This document shows positions 53,294-64,000 of a stretch of DNA of 64,000 nt, one piece after another. Source of the stretch: Brienomyrus brachyistius (lineage: Eukaryota > Chordata > Actinopteri > Osteoglossiformes > Mormyridae); the NCBI RefSeq assembly GCF_023856365.1, contig NC_064538.1:8977435-9041434 (forward strand), written 5' to 3'. A program made the translations under genes and the position numbers. Position 1 is the stretch's first letter, and every line of letters starts with the position of its first letter. The notes under the pieces are model-generated. The model saw only the letters and a list, made by a program, of their open reading frames with translations, was not told the DNA's origin and made no database searches.

Positions 53294-53307
53294 GCGCCCT
53301 CTATTGG
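53294..53307 (-). promoter_or_regulatory. CTCF-like motif
   Basis: GCGCCCTCTATTGG matches the reverse-complement CTCF consensus at 13 of 14 positions. It is just after a short (TA)n tract. Confidence 0.4.
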
Positions 53308-53695
53308 CCAGAAGCCACTGGTGATGGTGTATTCAGTGTGCTGGACAGAGCACCAGGGTAGTTGGGCTTAATGCCAGGACTTTGCAGTTGAAGTGCATTC
53401 TGTGTTGTACCTTATTCACAAATGAATACCTGTGGAAGTAAGGTATGGTTCAGTAGAGAATGAAGCCACAGTGGGTGGTGACTGAGCTCTGCTGTGCTGC
53501 TACCTAATGGGTCGAGGTTGTAGCAGTAACTGACCATGCGCCCTTACAATGGAGGGACAGCAAAAGCTGGATTTGCTGGTTTCTCTTCCTGAAGGAGGTT
53601 CTCATTCCAAATGCACCAATGGCCTAATGGTCTCTCCCATCTCCACATCTTCTGGGTAATCTCTTCCTTTGGGCTACAGTGGCTCTGCGGGCGGA

Positions 53696-53715
53696 GGGGG
53701 GGGGGGGGGGGGGGG
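53696..53715. repeat. 20-base G homopolymer
   Basis: An uninterrupted run of 20 G. Length may be unreliable in assembly. Confidence 0.85.
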
Positions 53716-53859
53716 CGCAGTGACTGGAGGATGGTCTCATACTCTGCAGAGGAGATTTACATCCTTAAGAGCATTTTAAAGTATGTGTCATCTTGTCTCT
53801 AAGTTGAAACTGCTCCCAGACATAATTGTGGTCACCTTTAATTCAAAAAGGCATCAATG

Positions 53860-55430
53860 ACACAGAAATGCTAAGAAGAATAAAAGAGAGAACTGGAAGC
53901 CTTTCAAGCAAGCTAGATGATCTAGGTACTCTCCAGTATTCTCTTTGGTTCCTTTTAGCATTTCTTGGTCATTAATGTCTTGATGGCAATTTTAAATAGC
54001 TGGGTCATGCTCATGGTTCAGTGCTGTAGCAACACCTCAGTTCCATTTTGTCTTCATATATTTTTGTGATACTGTATGTTCTGTGGGTGCGTGTCAGCAT
54101 AAAATGCAAGGTTGTTGCTGGCTGACTCAATATTTTAGACTTAATCTATAATGTTAGGCAATGACAAATCAAAAAGACTCATTTCAGTCCTGCTGATTCC
54201 CCTCCAGATTGTAGGTGGGGTTAATAATCTTCACAATTAACTCCCACTTAAGTGGGAGAAACTGCCTATTCTGTTATGGGCAAAAAGAAAAATAAGGTCT
54301 AAGCAGAACATTACAAAATACGATGCCTGAAATGGATGGCTGATACAATTTGATGATTTCATAACCCTTAAAAAAGTCAATAGTGACATAAGATTAGTAA
54401 TAAGACCAAGAACTGAGTATCTAAATCCTCTGTGTTCTTTATAAAGCATATAAATCTTCAATAATACCCATATATCCATTTGTAAATGACTCCAGTGTCA
54501 GTATGTACACTTCTCATTTTTATAAAACTGTAGTTATAAAAGTTATAAAAGGCATAAATTGAGTGTGTGGGACAATACTCTTGTATAATCCATTGTTGAG
54601 AAACAAATTGCAGAAGCACTTCTGCTGTCCTGAGGTAAAGAGACCCTACATTGACTTGTCAGTATGATTTCTCCCTTGTGTCCATCTCTTAACCTTCATA
54701 AGCACAAACTTTCTGTGGGCCTTTATATTTTTTTATACCTTTCAATCAGCAACATTTATTCAGTTTTTTTTTTCCCTAAAAAGGCAAGACCTTGATCTAA
54801 GGGCGAATGTCAGAGACAATATAGAATAGACCAGTCAATCACAATGAAATTCCCTATGTTGACTGACAACGAAAGATCTAACAAGCTTTGGTGGACAAGG
54901 ATAACTTGATTTACTTTTACAATAATTGAGTTTACGTTTAATATAAAACCACCACTTGAAAATAAAAGGAGCATTTACTGAAAAAAAACAATGAAAAAAT
55001 AAAGAGAAATAAAAAAACATACATAAAAATAATGAATTCAGTAAGGAGAATAAATGGAATCTAATAGAATACAGCATAGCATATCTTTACTGTAGCATAG
55101 AAACAGAAACCAAAATGGCACAGCGTTCTGCCGGCTTAGTGTTACCAGTTTTCCTGATCTGAAGCGTCCAGATTATTCTTAGTTCTGTATTTCAGAGAAC
55201 CTGTGAGCATCATCTCAGCCTACATATTCGGGTTACTTTGTTAGCGATACATTTTTAAAGGTATGTTAAAAGACTTTGAGCTGACCATACATATAATGTT
55301 GATCTCAGCAATTCCGTGTTGAACATTTCACTTCATATTCAGGAAGAGCTCAATATTTCAGTGATGAATAGTGCAATGAAATGAGTCATTTCTAAACTCT
55401 TGTGAGAACTGCACCAGCAAGGAGCAACTA
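53860..55430. other. Intergenic, nothing recognised
   Basis: AT-rich unique-looking sequence. No supported exon, repeat family or structured element was seen. Confidence 0.5.
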
Positions 55431-55439
55431 CAGTAACTC

Positions 55440-56050
55440 TACAAGGGGAACATTGGTTAAAAAATTACCAGACATCCAGAAGCTGACCATCATGAATGAA
55501 TGCGAGAAAGGAGTGCCGATCCATGTGCATCTCAGGAAAGGGTAAAGGAACAGACATACAAACAGAAGCACAAACCAAAGGACTGTGAGGGGTCAAAACC
55601 GAATGTAGGAAGGAAAACAATAGAGAGACAAGGGCTGACCTGAAGACAGGGTATGCTTTGGTAACATTATAACAAACAACATGGACACAACAACATGAGT
55701 GGGAACCGATACAATGACCAGCTAAGGAACAAGGTATGGCAGGCACTTATACACATCAGGGGAAAATAGAGAATGATGAAGGACAAGTGCATCGTAAGGG
55801 GGAAGGGGGGGTTAGGATGATTCCAAGGGCCCCTACAAAATTTGGAAAATAACTGGATTGGTCTGGACTGGGGGACCCAATATGACATGCTTACCAAAAT
55901 CTTACCAAAAACGCCCCTGGGTGCACGTAATTAGGAAGAAATCAAACACTAGGAATTATGCATAACTGGGAACAGGTGAGGGTGATTAGGAGCCAGAGGG
56001 GAGGATGCAGGATGGCCAGCACTCTCTGCTGGCCAAAAGGGAACATGACA
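55440..56050. repeat. Decayed copy of a TGACA-ended repeat, with an inner repeat
   Basis: The right part (aggatggccagcactctctg ... gggaacatgacag) parallels the right end of 56374-57181. An inner stretch at about 55795-55920 (tccaagggcccctacaaaat ... aacgcccctggg) looks like a separate reverse-oriented repeat inserted in it. The left boundary is uncertain. Confidence 0.45.
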
Positions 56051-56140
56051 GGATTGACAGGAATGGATTGTGACATTAATCTGAGGTTAGGAAGAAGACT
56101 GCTAGGGGGATAAAGAGGTGGTATGAGTGCAGACAGGTAA

Positions 56141-56141
56141 C

Positions 56142-56172
<31 letters not shown>
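56141..56172. repeat. (AAT)n microsatellite
   Basis: About ten uninterrupted ATA/AAT units. Confidence 0.9.
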
Positions 56173-56174
<2 letters not shown>

Positions 56175-56373
56175 GTCTTGGCCTTCACCCGACATAGGAA
56201 AGCCATGGGGATGTCTCTGAATGAAAAGTAAAAATTAAAATAAATATTTTGCTTGGCATTTATTTTTTTCTCACTTTGAGTGCTACCAAAACTCACACAC
56301 AGTGCTATATTCTAAATCGGTTTACTTAGCAAGAAATACATAGTCTAGAATTCAATTCAACCAGCATTATTTG

Positions 56374-57181
56374 TCATGGTGACGGGAAATGGTTCAGGCA
56401 GGAAATGAGGTGGACGATCCACTTGCAGCTCCAAAACAAAAAGGGGTTTTATTTAAAGGAAGTTAAGAACATTGGGAATCACACAAGATTAAACACCACG
56501 AAGGGTCAGAAAACTATAAAAATATTGAAAACAAGTAACAAACATCATATGAGAAATGCATCCTGGGAGCAGGGCAGCACAGAGAGTAGAACCAGGAACA
56601 AGATACAATGACCAATGCACCTGGCAAAATGACATCATGACACCAGAACAGCAGACTAAAGCAAAGAATGAGGGAAGGCACTTAAATACACAGACATGCA
56701 GGGAATACAAGGAACAGGTATAACTTAATCAGTGAACCAATCAAGGGAGACACATGAGCAACGAGAAACAGGCGAACACTCTAAGAACTAAGAACACACA
56801 GAACTAACAGAATTAATACGCACTAAAGACTAAGAATCTACTGTAAGGACTAGGGGACATACCACCCAAATAGCAATAATTACAATAAACCTTGTGAAAT
56901 TCTAGAATAAGAAAACACCAAATAAACACTAGTGAACAAAAATTCAGGTGAGACTGGTCTCAAGCCAGCCTTGAACCCACAATACAAGGGAACAGAATCT
57001 GAGCCGCTCACTCAGCCCAGGGAACACTCAGTCTGGGGAACTGGGAAAACACACTAGGGACAAGACACACTGGAGCTGAAGGGCAAGAAACAAGCAAAAG
57101 GACAGGATGACCAGCGACACCTGCTGGCCAAACAGGAAGGGAACACGGAGCGCAGGATCAGACGGACATTGACCCTGACAT
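56374..57181. mobile_element. About 808-bp non-autonomous element with TGTCA/TGACA ends
   Basis: It starts TGTCATGGTGACGGG and ends GGACATTGACCCTGACA; the reverse-complemented right end is TGTCAGGGTCAATG, a short imperfect inverted repeat. The body is A-rich and non-coding and contains a CTCF-like GCGACACCTGCTGG (57114-57127). A related decayed copy precedes it. No firm target duplication was found. Confidence 0.5.
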
Positions 57182-57848
57182 TATCTCAGTATTCCAGTTG
57201 CAATATTAGGATACTGTACTGTATATTGCATTAGAAAAATACCTTGAAAATGTGCCTTTGCAAACCTATTACACATAGTAATACTTAAGAAAGAAACTCT
57301 TTTTGAATGAAGCCAAGGGAAGAGTGTCATTCATTAGTTGAATTAAACATTATACCAAGTGCCTCTTACAGAGGAGATGAGATAGAATCAATGAACATCA
57401 AATGATTCCTCTCAATGCTGCCATGAGTCACATGCAGAAAACAACATCCTCTTGTTAGCTGTCACACTTTGTCAGTAATTGATTATGAAACACATGTTCC
57501 CTCATTCCATTCAAAACAAATACCGGTAAACACTTAACCTTATGGGTGGAAAAAAAAATCATTCAAATATTTTTTTAATTATTTGTTTTTAGGAAGTACA
57601 TTTAAAAGAATATCAAATAGTGGGTCTTCCTCATAACTCTGAGCATGGTGGGTAATTGTGCTTTACCTGCTTGTGCTGATGTAACAGGAAGATAGGGCAG
57701 TGGAGAGGCGAGAACACGGAGTGAAAAAACGAGTAGCGCAGTCTGATCAAAATATAGGCAAAACTAGGCCAAAGTAAAGTTAGCCTCCTATTCAATATTC
57801 AGTATTTTGGCTGTAATATGTTTAAATAAAATACTTTTTTAATCACAG

Positions 57849-58304
57849 GTTCTTGATGTCCAGTGCACGGACACCAAGCATTTTCGTGATTCAAGCCCTT
57901 TCACCGTTTGTGTTTAATCTTGTTAATAGCTATGACAATAGATTACTTCAGCTATATCAAGATGTTTGTTACCTCCGGATGAATATGAGTTGGTCATCTC
58001 TCCTGTCCGGGCGGCGGGTTTCTTCGCCCTCCTGGAAGCGCGACTGACCCTGCTGCAGAGCTACTCCATGCAGGCATCCACTGAAGCGCACTCTCTAGTC
58101 CGACAAGGCGGTGAAAGGCTAGCAGGCTTCTTCCTGACCTCAGATCCCCGGGAGGTGGAGAGGATTCAGGAGGACCTGGTGGAGGCACAGGGACTGGGAG
58201 GGAATGCCAGCAAAGGAGTCTTCCCTTCTTTAGGAGGTCATGCCTCACAAGCCCCAGAGATGGAGAAAGGAGGCCACTCTGCCCTGCACTTCCCCATAGT
58301 GTGA
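57849..58304 (+). CDS. 3'-terminal coding exon of an unidentified gene (secure part 57952-58304)
   Basis: From an acceptor ending attacttcag at 57951, a frame stays open to TGA at 58302-58304. It reads PPDEYELVISPVRAAGFFAL, LEARLTLLQSYSMQAS and REVERIQEDLVEAQGLGG, then a Gly/Ser-rich tail ending HFPIV. Composition is protein-like, with GC-rich third positions unlike the AT-rich flanks. Upstream in the same frame, 57849-57908 follows a good acceptor (taatcacag) and reads VLDVQCTDTKHFRDSS, but five stops lie between (57916-57941). So there is either a very short intron there or a separate exon or decayed start. Other exons should lie upstream on +. It is not OPRL1, LKAAEAR1 or NPBWR2 as far as I can judge. 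A recent pseudogene is possible. Confidence 0.5.
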
Positions 58305-58580
58305 AGCTGCTGGAAGCTCATGGAGCCCCCAGAGAGGGCTGGTCTGCCTCTACTCCAGGCTCACGGCTCAGCAGTGTTTTTATATTGTGTGCATATATGA
58401 CATATGTTCTTTGTATTTGGACAGTATTTTATTTTATACTACCGTACTTTGTTCTGATATGTCATGTCCCATGGTATTTATACCCAACCTGTACTGGTAC
58501 TATGGTATTTAGTTCTCATTGCGAAAAGCACATATAATATAGTTCCCTTACAATAAAGTAACGGTATTGTAAACAGCAGA
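58305..58580 (+). terminator. 3'UTR and poly(A) signal of the unidentified gene
   Basis: AATAAA at 58552-58557 lies about 250 bases after the stop, the expected distance for a terminal exon. This supports the coding exon being a true gene end. Confidence 0.6.
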
Positions 58581-58749
58581 CTGCAATTATTTCAGTTTTA
58601 TCTGATTTGGTGAAGGAATCTAAGAAAGGACAGGACTACTCAGAAATAACATGAAACAGCTGTTACAATCGGGCTAGAATAGGTGGCTAATGGGTGGGCG
58701 TGGCCAACATGAGGATCGTACGAGCAGGTCATGACACTCGGGAAACAAA

Positions 58750-59172
58750 ACATCGACATTATGGGTCCATGGCCAGGAATCTCCCCAGACCTTAAACCCA
58801 ATGAGAACTTGTGGTCAATCCTCAAGAGGTGGTTGGACAAACAATAACCCACAAATCCTGACAAACTCCAAGCATTGATTATGCAAGAATGGGCTGCCAT
58901 CAGTCAGGATTTGGCCCAAAACTTGATTGACAGCAGCCAGGACGAATTGCAGAGGTCTTGAAAAAGAAGAGCCAAGACTACAAATGTTGACTATTTGCAT
59001 AAATGTAATGTAATTGTCAATAAAAGCCTTCGACACTTATGAAATGTTTGTAATTAATACTTCAATATATCGCAGTAACATTTGACAAAAAGATCTAAGA
59101 ATACTGAAGCAGCAAACTTTGTGAAAACCAATACTTGTGTCATTCTCAAAACTTTTGGCCACAACTGTATGC
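58750..59172 (+). mobile_element. Tc1-like transposon remnant, fourth family, 3' half
   Basis: It begins with the transposase segment ISPDLKPNENLWSILKRW, equivalent to SPDLNPIENLW. It continues to a decayed C-terminus and ends tctcaaaacttttggccaca (to actgta), a terminal repeat typical of fish Tc1-like elements. The 5' half is absent. Confidence 0.8.
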
Positions 59173-59469
59173 AGACAAAGATGCAGACCGATCATTTTTG
59201 TAGTTAAAGACCTTTTTCTATGTGTCCTAAATCTTGCTAATGACTACAAAAAATCTCTGCTGTATTGAGATATTGGTTCAGTGCTTTGAGTTGATAGCCA
59301 CTCTTGCAAACCCCTTGATTTTCCAGATTACGGGCAAATTTGAATTAATAGAAAGTTTGCATGTTCTTCTTGTTCAGTAGCTGCCGCTCACTTACAGGCA
59401 CTTATGGTCAATGGACATAATCAGAAAATCGAGTGGTCTGCAGTGTCCACTATCGTCCACTGCTTAAAC

Positions 59470-59690
59470 CACACTTCGCTGATCATGTCTTTTTCATTTA
59501 GTTTTGTAATTATTAATCCATTTATTCTAAACTTTCCATTTTGAATGGTGTGTGTGTCAGATTCATTGCGATGTCCCCACAATGTGATAAAACCTGTTAC
59601 TTTCATGTTGTGGGGACCATTTTTGTCGGCCTCCAAAACATCAAACATTCTTCTTAGACTGAACCCCATAAAAAGAAAAGAATATTTAAA
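59470..59690. repeat. Interspersed repeat with TGTGGGGACC motif, copy B
   Basis: It contains gatgtccccacaatgtgat and, about 40 bases later, gttgtggggaccattttt, so inverted gtggggac blocks recur as in the copy at 42400. The separation is larger. Confidence 0.5.
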
Positions 59691-59699
59691 ATAAATGTT

Positions 59700-60690
59700 C
59701 AATAAGTGTAGGTAAACCATTTATTGTAGTCTTGTCATATTCTCATAGAGATGGGGAAAACTATTTACATACGACTGGAGATTATTGTCATACAGAAAAG
59801 TAGGGTCAGACCACAGATGCTTGCCACTTTTAGCTTGAAAGTCACAGCCTGAGATTGCTAGGCGGTCACAGACAATGTGTTCAAAGGTCAAGGCAAATTT
59901 CATGTTTTTCTCCCCAGACCTTAAAACCGAACAGAGCACATTTTTTCTGACATTTTGAAGCACACACAGCAGAGTCTTCAATGTGGCTTTTAAAAACCCC
60001 TAACAGTACCAGTGACCCATCAAAGGGCCAAACTTGAAAGTGATTGTTACTGTGTTCACAGAACCTTGGTTTGTTCATGTTCGTGGCTGTTACTTTAATA
60101 CGCCAAAGTGAAACATTTGCATAGTCGGAGTCTCTCTACCAGAGCAGATTTTGAAGGGAATATTAACATATCAATTGAATCATCTGCATTCCATGCAAAC
60201 AAATATATGGCGGAGGATTCTATAAAGCTTGCCAAATACACAGTCACCTGAACAGTCTGAGGGATCAAACATCTGTGAGTAAATGGAATAAGTTACTAAT
60301 TTGATGTTTAACCTATTATAATTGCCATCATTTATAATTACAGCTGTAAGTTTCCATATACTGTAGTTTTTATGCTTCAGGTGAACACATTTTAGTGGCT
60401 TGTAGATATCAAACTAAACAACATCAACACAGCAACAATACATTTGGCTTTGCTGTTTTTGTGACAATAAATATTAATATATGAAACCAAATTAAAAAAA
60501 AAAGATCTTATGAACTCCACATCTGTGCACCACAGAGCTCATTAAACAAAACTAGAGGATATTACAAGAATATGAAAAGTTATATGTATTCTATAGCAGT
60601 TGTGGAAATTGTCTCAACTAATGGGATGCATGTGAGTGCAGTGATATTATTTATATGTGGTGGCCTTACTACATATTGATAAGTATTTGT
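59700..60690. other. No recognised feature
   Basis: AT-rich sequence with no supported exon, RNA gene or repeat family. Confidence 0.5.
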
Positions 60691-60693
60691 GGC

Positions 60694-61016
60694 CAGGGAC
60701 GGATTATGGGTTGTGTGGTCCCCTGGGCAAAACGTTCATGAGGCCCCCGCCCCCCCCCCCCCTCCACCACCACCACCAGCACCACCACCACAACCACCAT
60801 GATTCAAGGGCCCTTGGCAGCCAAACACCCTCCCTATAGGGTCAGGGGCCCTTGTAAGCAGAGGATCAAAGAATGTAGGCCCTCTTAAATAGACAAACGA
60901 AAATACATTGTTGATAAGCGTTGCAAATTGTTTTGGGCTAGGGGCCCCACGGGCCCCCTGCACCCCAAGGGCCCCTGGGCAGCGGCCCCGCTGGCCCGGT
61001 CCGTAATCCGTCCCTG
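60694..61016. mobile_element. hAT-like MITE, 323 bp
   Basis: Ends CAGGGACGGATTATGGG and, reverse-complemented, CAGGGACGGATTACGGACC. It is flanked by TTTGTGGC (60686-60693) and TTTGTAGC (61017-61024), an 8-bp duplication with one mismatch. It contains a C-run and a CCA-repeat (60741-60798). Non-coding. Confidence 0.8.
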
Positions 61017-62448
61017 TTTGTAGCATGTTTACATTTATGGTATGATTTTAGGTGCAGTGATAAAATCTGTGCTAATGTTTACTCAGGGCAAGCTGTAATT
61101 AATATATTAATGAGAAAAACCAGCGGTTTTTGAAGACAAGGTTGGTGAAAATAGTAAAAAAAAAAAAACGTTCAGTTACAACTGGTAAATTTTCTGAAAT
61201 ATAACTTTAACACAGCTAGACTCATTTCTCATGTTCTTCGTTGTCATGGTTATTTCACTGGACCTGGAATATTTTCTGATGCTGCTGCTGCTTGTTGAGT
61301 GTGAATCATTCAGTCACTGATCATCAATGCCTTTACATACCTTCAGTTTTGTCAGTATTAAATTATCACAAAAAACTACACCCCTGCAGGATTCGCTGCA
61401 TGTAGAAGGTGGTCTCACAGAGAAAATGTGCTGATGACTTGAGTTGCGTAAGTACAGCGCACTCACTCACCAGCCTCAACCTTGAAGTTCCTTTACACGC
61501 AACATGTCTAAGAAAAATAAAGGTCTTGAATCCAGTCGTTTCTTTGATGTCTGTATCTTTACTATAGATTTAAAATTATACATAACAAAAAATTTATTTC
61601 TAATTGCCACAAATTTACATAACGTGACGTGACGGTCAAAAGACCGTGATGCTCCTAGGCTCAAAGCTTCTGCTGTCTTATGTGCGCCCTTATGCTTTTA
61701 TACTAAACTCAGCAGCCAATCAAATTGCATCACATTAAACAACTACGTGTTAAGGTTACTAATTCTTACATTGTAACAAATGCAAAGCTATAGAAATATC
61801 CAGATGTTAGAAATATAGCTCAAAATTCTGTTACCAATACTAATGAAATATTAAATCCAAATATTCAAATGTACATATTCGGTTACAGCACAAAAATGGC
61901 TCTGACATGTCGTATAAAATTTTTGTCAGTTGTATTCTAAGGAGAGGTAGATAGCTCAGGTATAGAAAGTAAAAATCCAGACCAAGATTTTGTTTCAACC
62001 AACTAGTTGGATATGAAGAGTCACAGTGACAGAGAACTCAATGTGCTGCTACAAACTGCTGGAAAACAACCCCGTTCCTGCACACTCTGTCAAGGCATAT
62101 GAACTGCATGAACTAACATGAACTAACATGAACTGCAGTTCTGCTCAGCTGAACTGGGGTACATTAAGGGGCTACTGCCTGCCATGATGGCATGGTACAG
62201 TAAATGCACAGGACTGGGTTAAAACACGAAAAAGCAATTGATCACAGAAGAGTAAATAAAATACAAACAAGTTCCCTTAAGGAATCGCAAACAGCAGCAT
62301 GCATTTTGACCACAGTTGGAAGGCGTGCAAGTTTAGAGCCTAACTAATCACTGCAGAAGATAAGGTCGAATAAAACTATAAGACATGTTTTTCTATTTAT
62401 TTATAGGTAGATATTCAATTTCCATTTATTACAAGGTCAGAACAACAT

Positions 62449-62823
62449 CCACCCATCCATCCATTTTCCAAACCGCTTATCCTAGTGGGTCGCGGGGGGT
62501 CCGGAGCCTATCCCAGAATCAATGGGCACGAGGCAGGGAGCAACCCAGGATGGGGGACCAGCCCATCGCAGGGCACATTCACACACCATTCACTCACACA
62601 TGCACACCTATGGGCAATTTAGCAACTCCAATTAGCCTCAGCATGTTTTTGAACCATGGGGGGAAACTGGAGTACCCGGAGGAAACCCCATGACTACATG
62701 GGGAGAACATGCAAACTCCACACACATGTGACCCAGGCGGAGACTCGAACCCGGGTCCCAGAGGTTCTACAGTTCTAACCACTGAGGCAACAGTGCTAAC
62801 CACTGCACCACCATGCTGCCCCC
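62449..62823 (-). mobile_element. tRNA-derived SINE, copy 4, with perfect target duplication
   Basis: Full-length - strand copy with B box GGTTCGAGTCT and a CATC/GATG tail. It is flanked by a perfect 14-bp duplication, GGTCAGAACAACAT (62435-62448 and 62824-62837), indicating recent insertion. The A-box end contains a short tandem duplication (agttctaaccactg then cagtgctaaccactg) absent from the other copies. Confidence 0.92.
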
Positions 62824-63151
62824 GGTCAGAACAACATGAAGTCACAAATTCATTCAATCTAGATAAAAGGATTATTACATATATACCTTATGTGTGTGCA
62901 CATTATGTATTTTTTCCCCCAATTTTTATAAATATTTTACACCTACAAAAAGCCTTTCACTGTAATTGTTCCTTTGTTTTTTGCTTGGGACATTTTGTGT
63001 GGATAAGAGGAATAAAAGGTTTTTTTGAGAAATGAGGCCGACCTTTGAGTAACGATAAGTATATATTTTGAATATATAGACTAGCTCTGGGAGAAGTTCT
63101 CAGATGAAGATGGATGTTGAAAGCAAAGTCCCATCAGAAGCTCTCACTAGA

Positions 63152-63173
63152 CACACACACACACACACACACG
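63152..63173. repeat. (CA)n microsatellite
   Basis: About eleven CA units. Confidence 0.9.
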
Positions 63174-63179
63174 ATTATA

Positions 63180-64000
63180 TATTCATATCTTGAGCTTTTA
63201 TGTTCTTTGCTGCATTTTAATTTTGTGGCATTGCCTTTCTTAGGTAGAACTCAACATCCTTCTCTCATGTATTCTTGACTGATTGATGTCTGAATCAGAG
63301 TTTACATAAACTCTAATTTTATTATTTATCAAATGCAAAATCCCTGATCAAGGTGTATAGAATCTGAGCAGAACCTCTCCCAAATGTAGACAGTTTTCTG
63401 CAGGTCATCCTGCAGGTAAAAAGGATCAGCTTGCGTTTTATTGCTTCACCTCAGTCTTGGCCGGTGTTTAGTCTTTAATATAAAGTGGGCGGCCGGCTGT
63501 GGTGGTGGCAGCAGTTGCATGAGCAGTTGGAACGTGCAATAAATGAACAGGCGTAGTTTCAGCCTTGCATGTCACAATCAGGACTCACAGCACTGGGGTA
63601 AAAACACATTTTATAGCTTCCACATTTCCGGTTGATCCATTCAGTAGACATTTGGGGATGTGCAAGGAGTAGGGATTAGATGAGGGCAGAAGGCGATGGG
63701 GCAATTCAGAGATAGATTGTTGTCATTCCGACTGCACATTTTCTAGTTCAATGAAAGGTTCCTCACTAGGTTTCTTCCAAAATGAGATCAGTGAACCAGA
63801 TGATGCTTTTTCATGACTGAAATTCGCTCTGTGTAATGATGTCCATGTGATGTTTTATTTGGGGCTGCCAGCCTTTTAGGGGGCCGCTTATTGTTGTTGC
63901 ACAGAAATGTTAATGGAAGCCCCTCTGTGCAGCCTTGTGACCGCTAGCAACTTTTTCTCCATTCTATTTGGGTGTTTGAATAAAGTAGTAATGACGGAAC
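63180..64000. other. Window end, nothing recognised
   Basis: No exon with supporting splice sites, no RNA gene and no named repeat was seen. Any OPRL1 orthologue would have to lie further right or elsewhere. Confidence 0.45.

Noticed and set aside
60736..61026. Gly-rich 96-codon frame on the - strand
   Set aside because: It falls inside the hAT MITE, and the Gly run comes from its C-run and CCA repeat.

Overview
The window reads as nuclear DNA of a ray-finned fish, most likely a teleost. It is AT-rich, intron-rich and gene-poor. It carries vertebrate genes with conserved intron phases, fish-style tRNA-derived SINEs, several Tc1-like transposon families, hAT elements and LINE tails. No bacterial, viral or organellar gene organisation is visible. 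The species cannot be named from the sequence.

Two genes are identified with confidence. TCEA2 (transcription elongation factor TFIIS, + strand) occupies 554-4788. Exon 1 lies left of the window; every other coding exon, the stop and a poly(A) signal are present. One of its introns is a textbook U12-type AT-AC intron (2700-3072). RGS19 (RZ/GAIP-type regulator of G-protein signalling, - strand) runs from a nine-codon first exon at 47604-47631 to a stop at 15165. Its model gives 218 residues against 217 for human RGS19. Its first intron is about 20 kb. TCEA2 and RGS19 converge tail to tail, as in human 20q13.33. In human, OPRL1 lies head to head with RGS19; no OPRL1 coding exon was recognised here.

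A third gene is represented by one convincing terminal coding exon on the + strand (57952-58304) with a 3'UTR and poly(A) signal. I do not recognise the protein.

Layout: 1-5250 TCEA2; 5251-12985 intergenic, with Tc1, SINE and LINE remnants and two CTCF-like motifs; 12986-15164 probable RGS19 3'UTR; 15165-47631 RGS19, with introns full of repeats; 47500-48700 CpG-rich RGS19 promoter region; 48700-57800 intergenic, with a gypsy gag relic and a LINE mosaic; 57849-58580 the unidentified gene end; 58600-64000 Tc1, hAT MITE and SINE insertions with no recognised gene.

The notable structures are the U12 intron, a 237-bp element with perfect 34-bp terminal inverted repeats, a 1038-bp hAT element with a perfect 8-bp target-site duplication and a BED-finger relic, a six-codon uORF ending 3 nt before the RGS19 start, and the orphan terminal exon.
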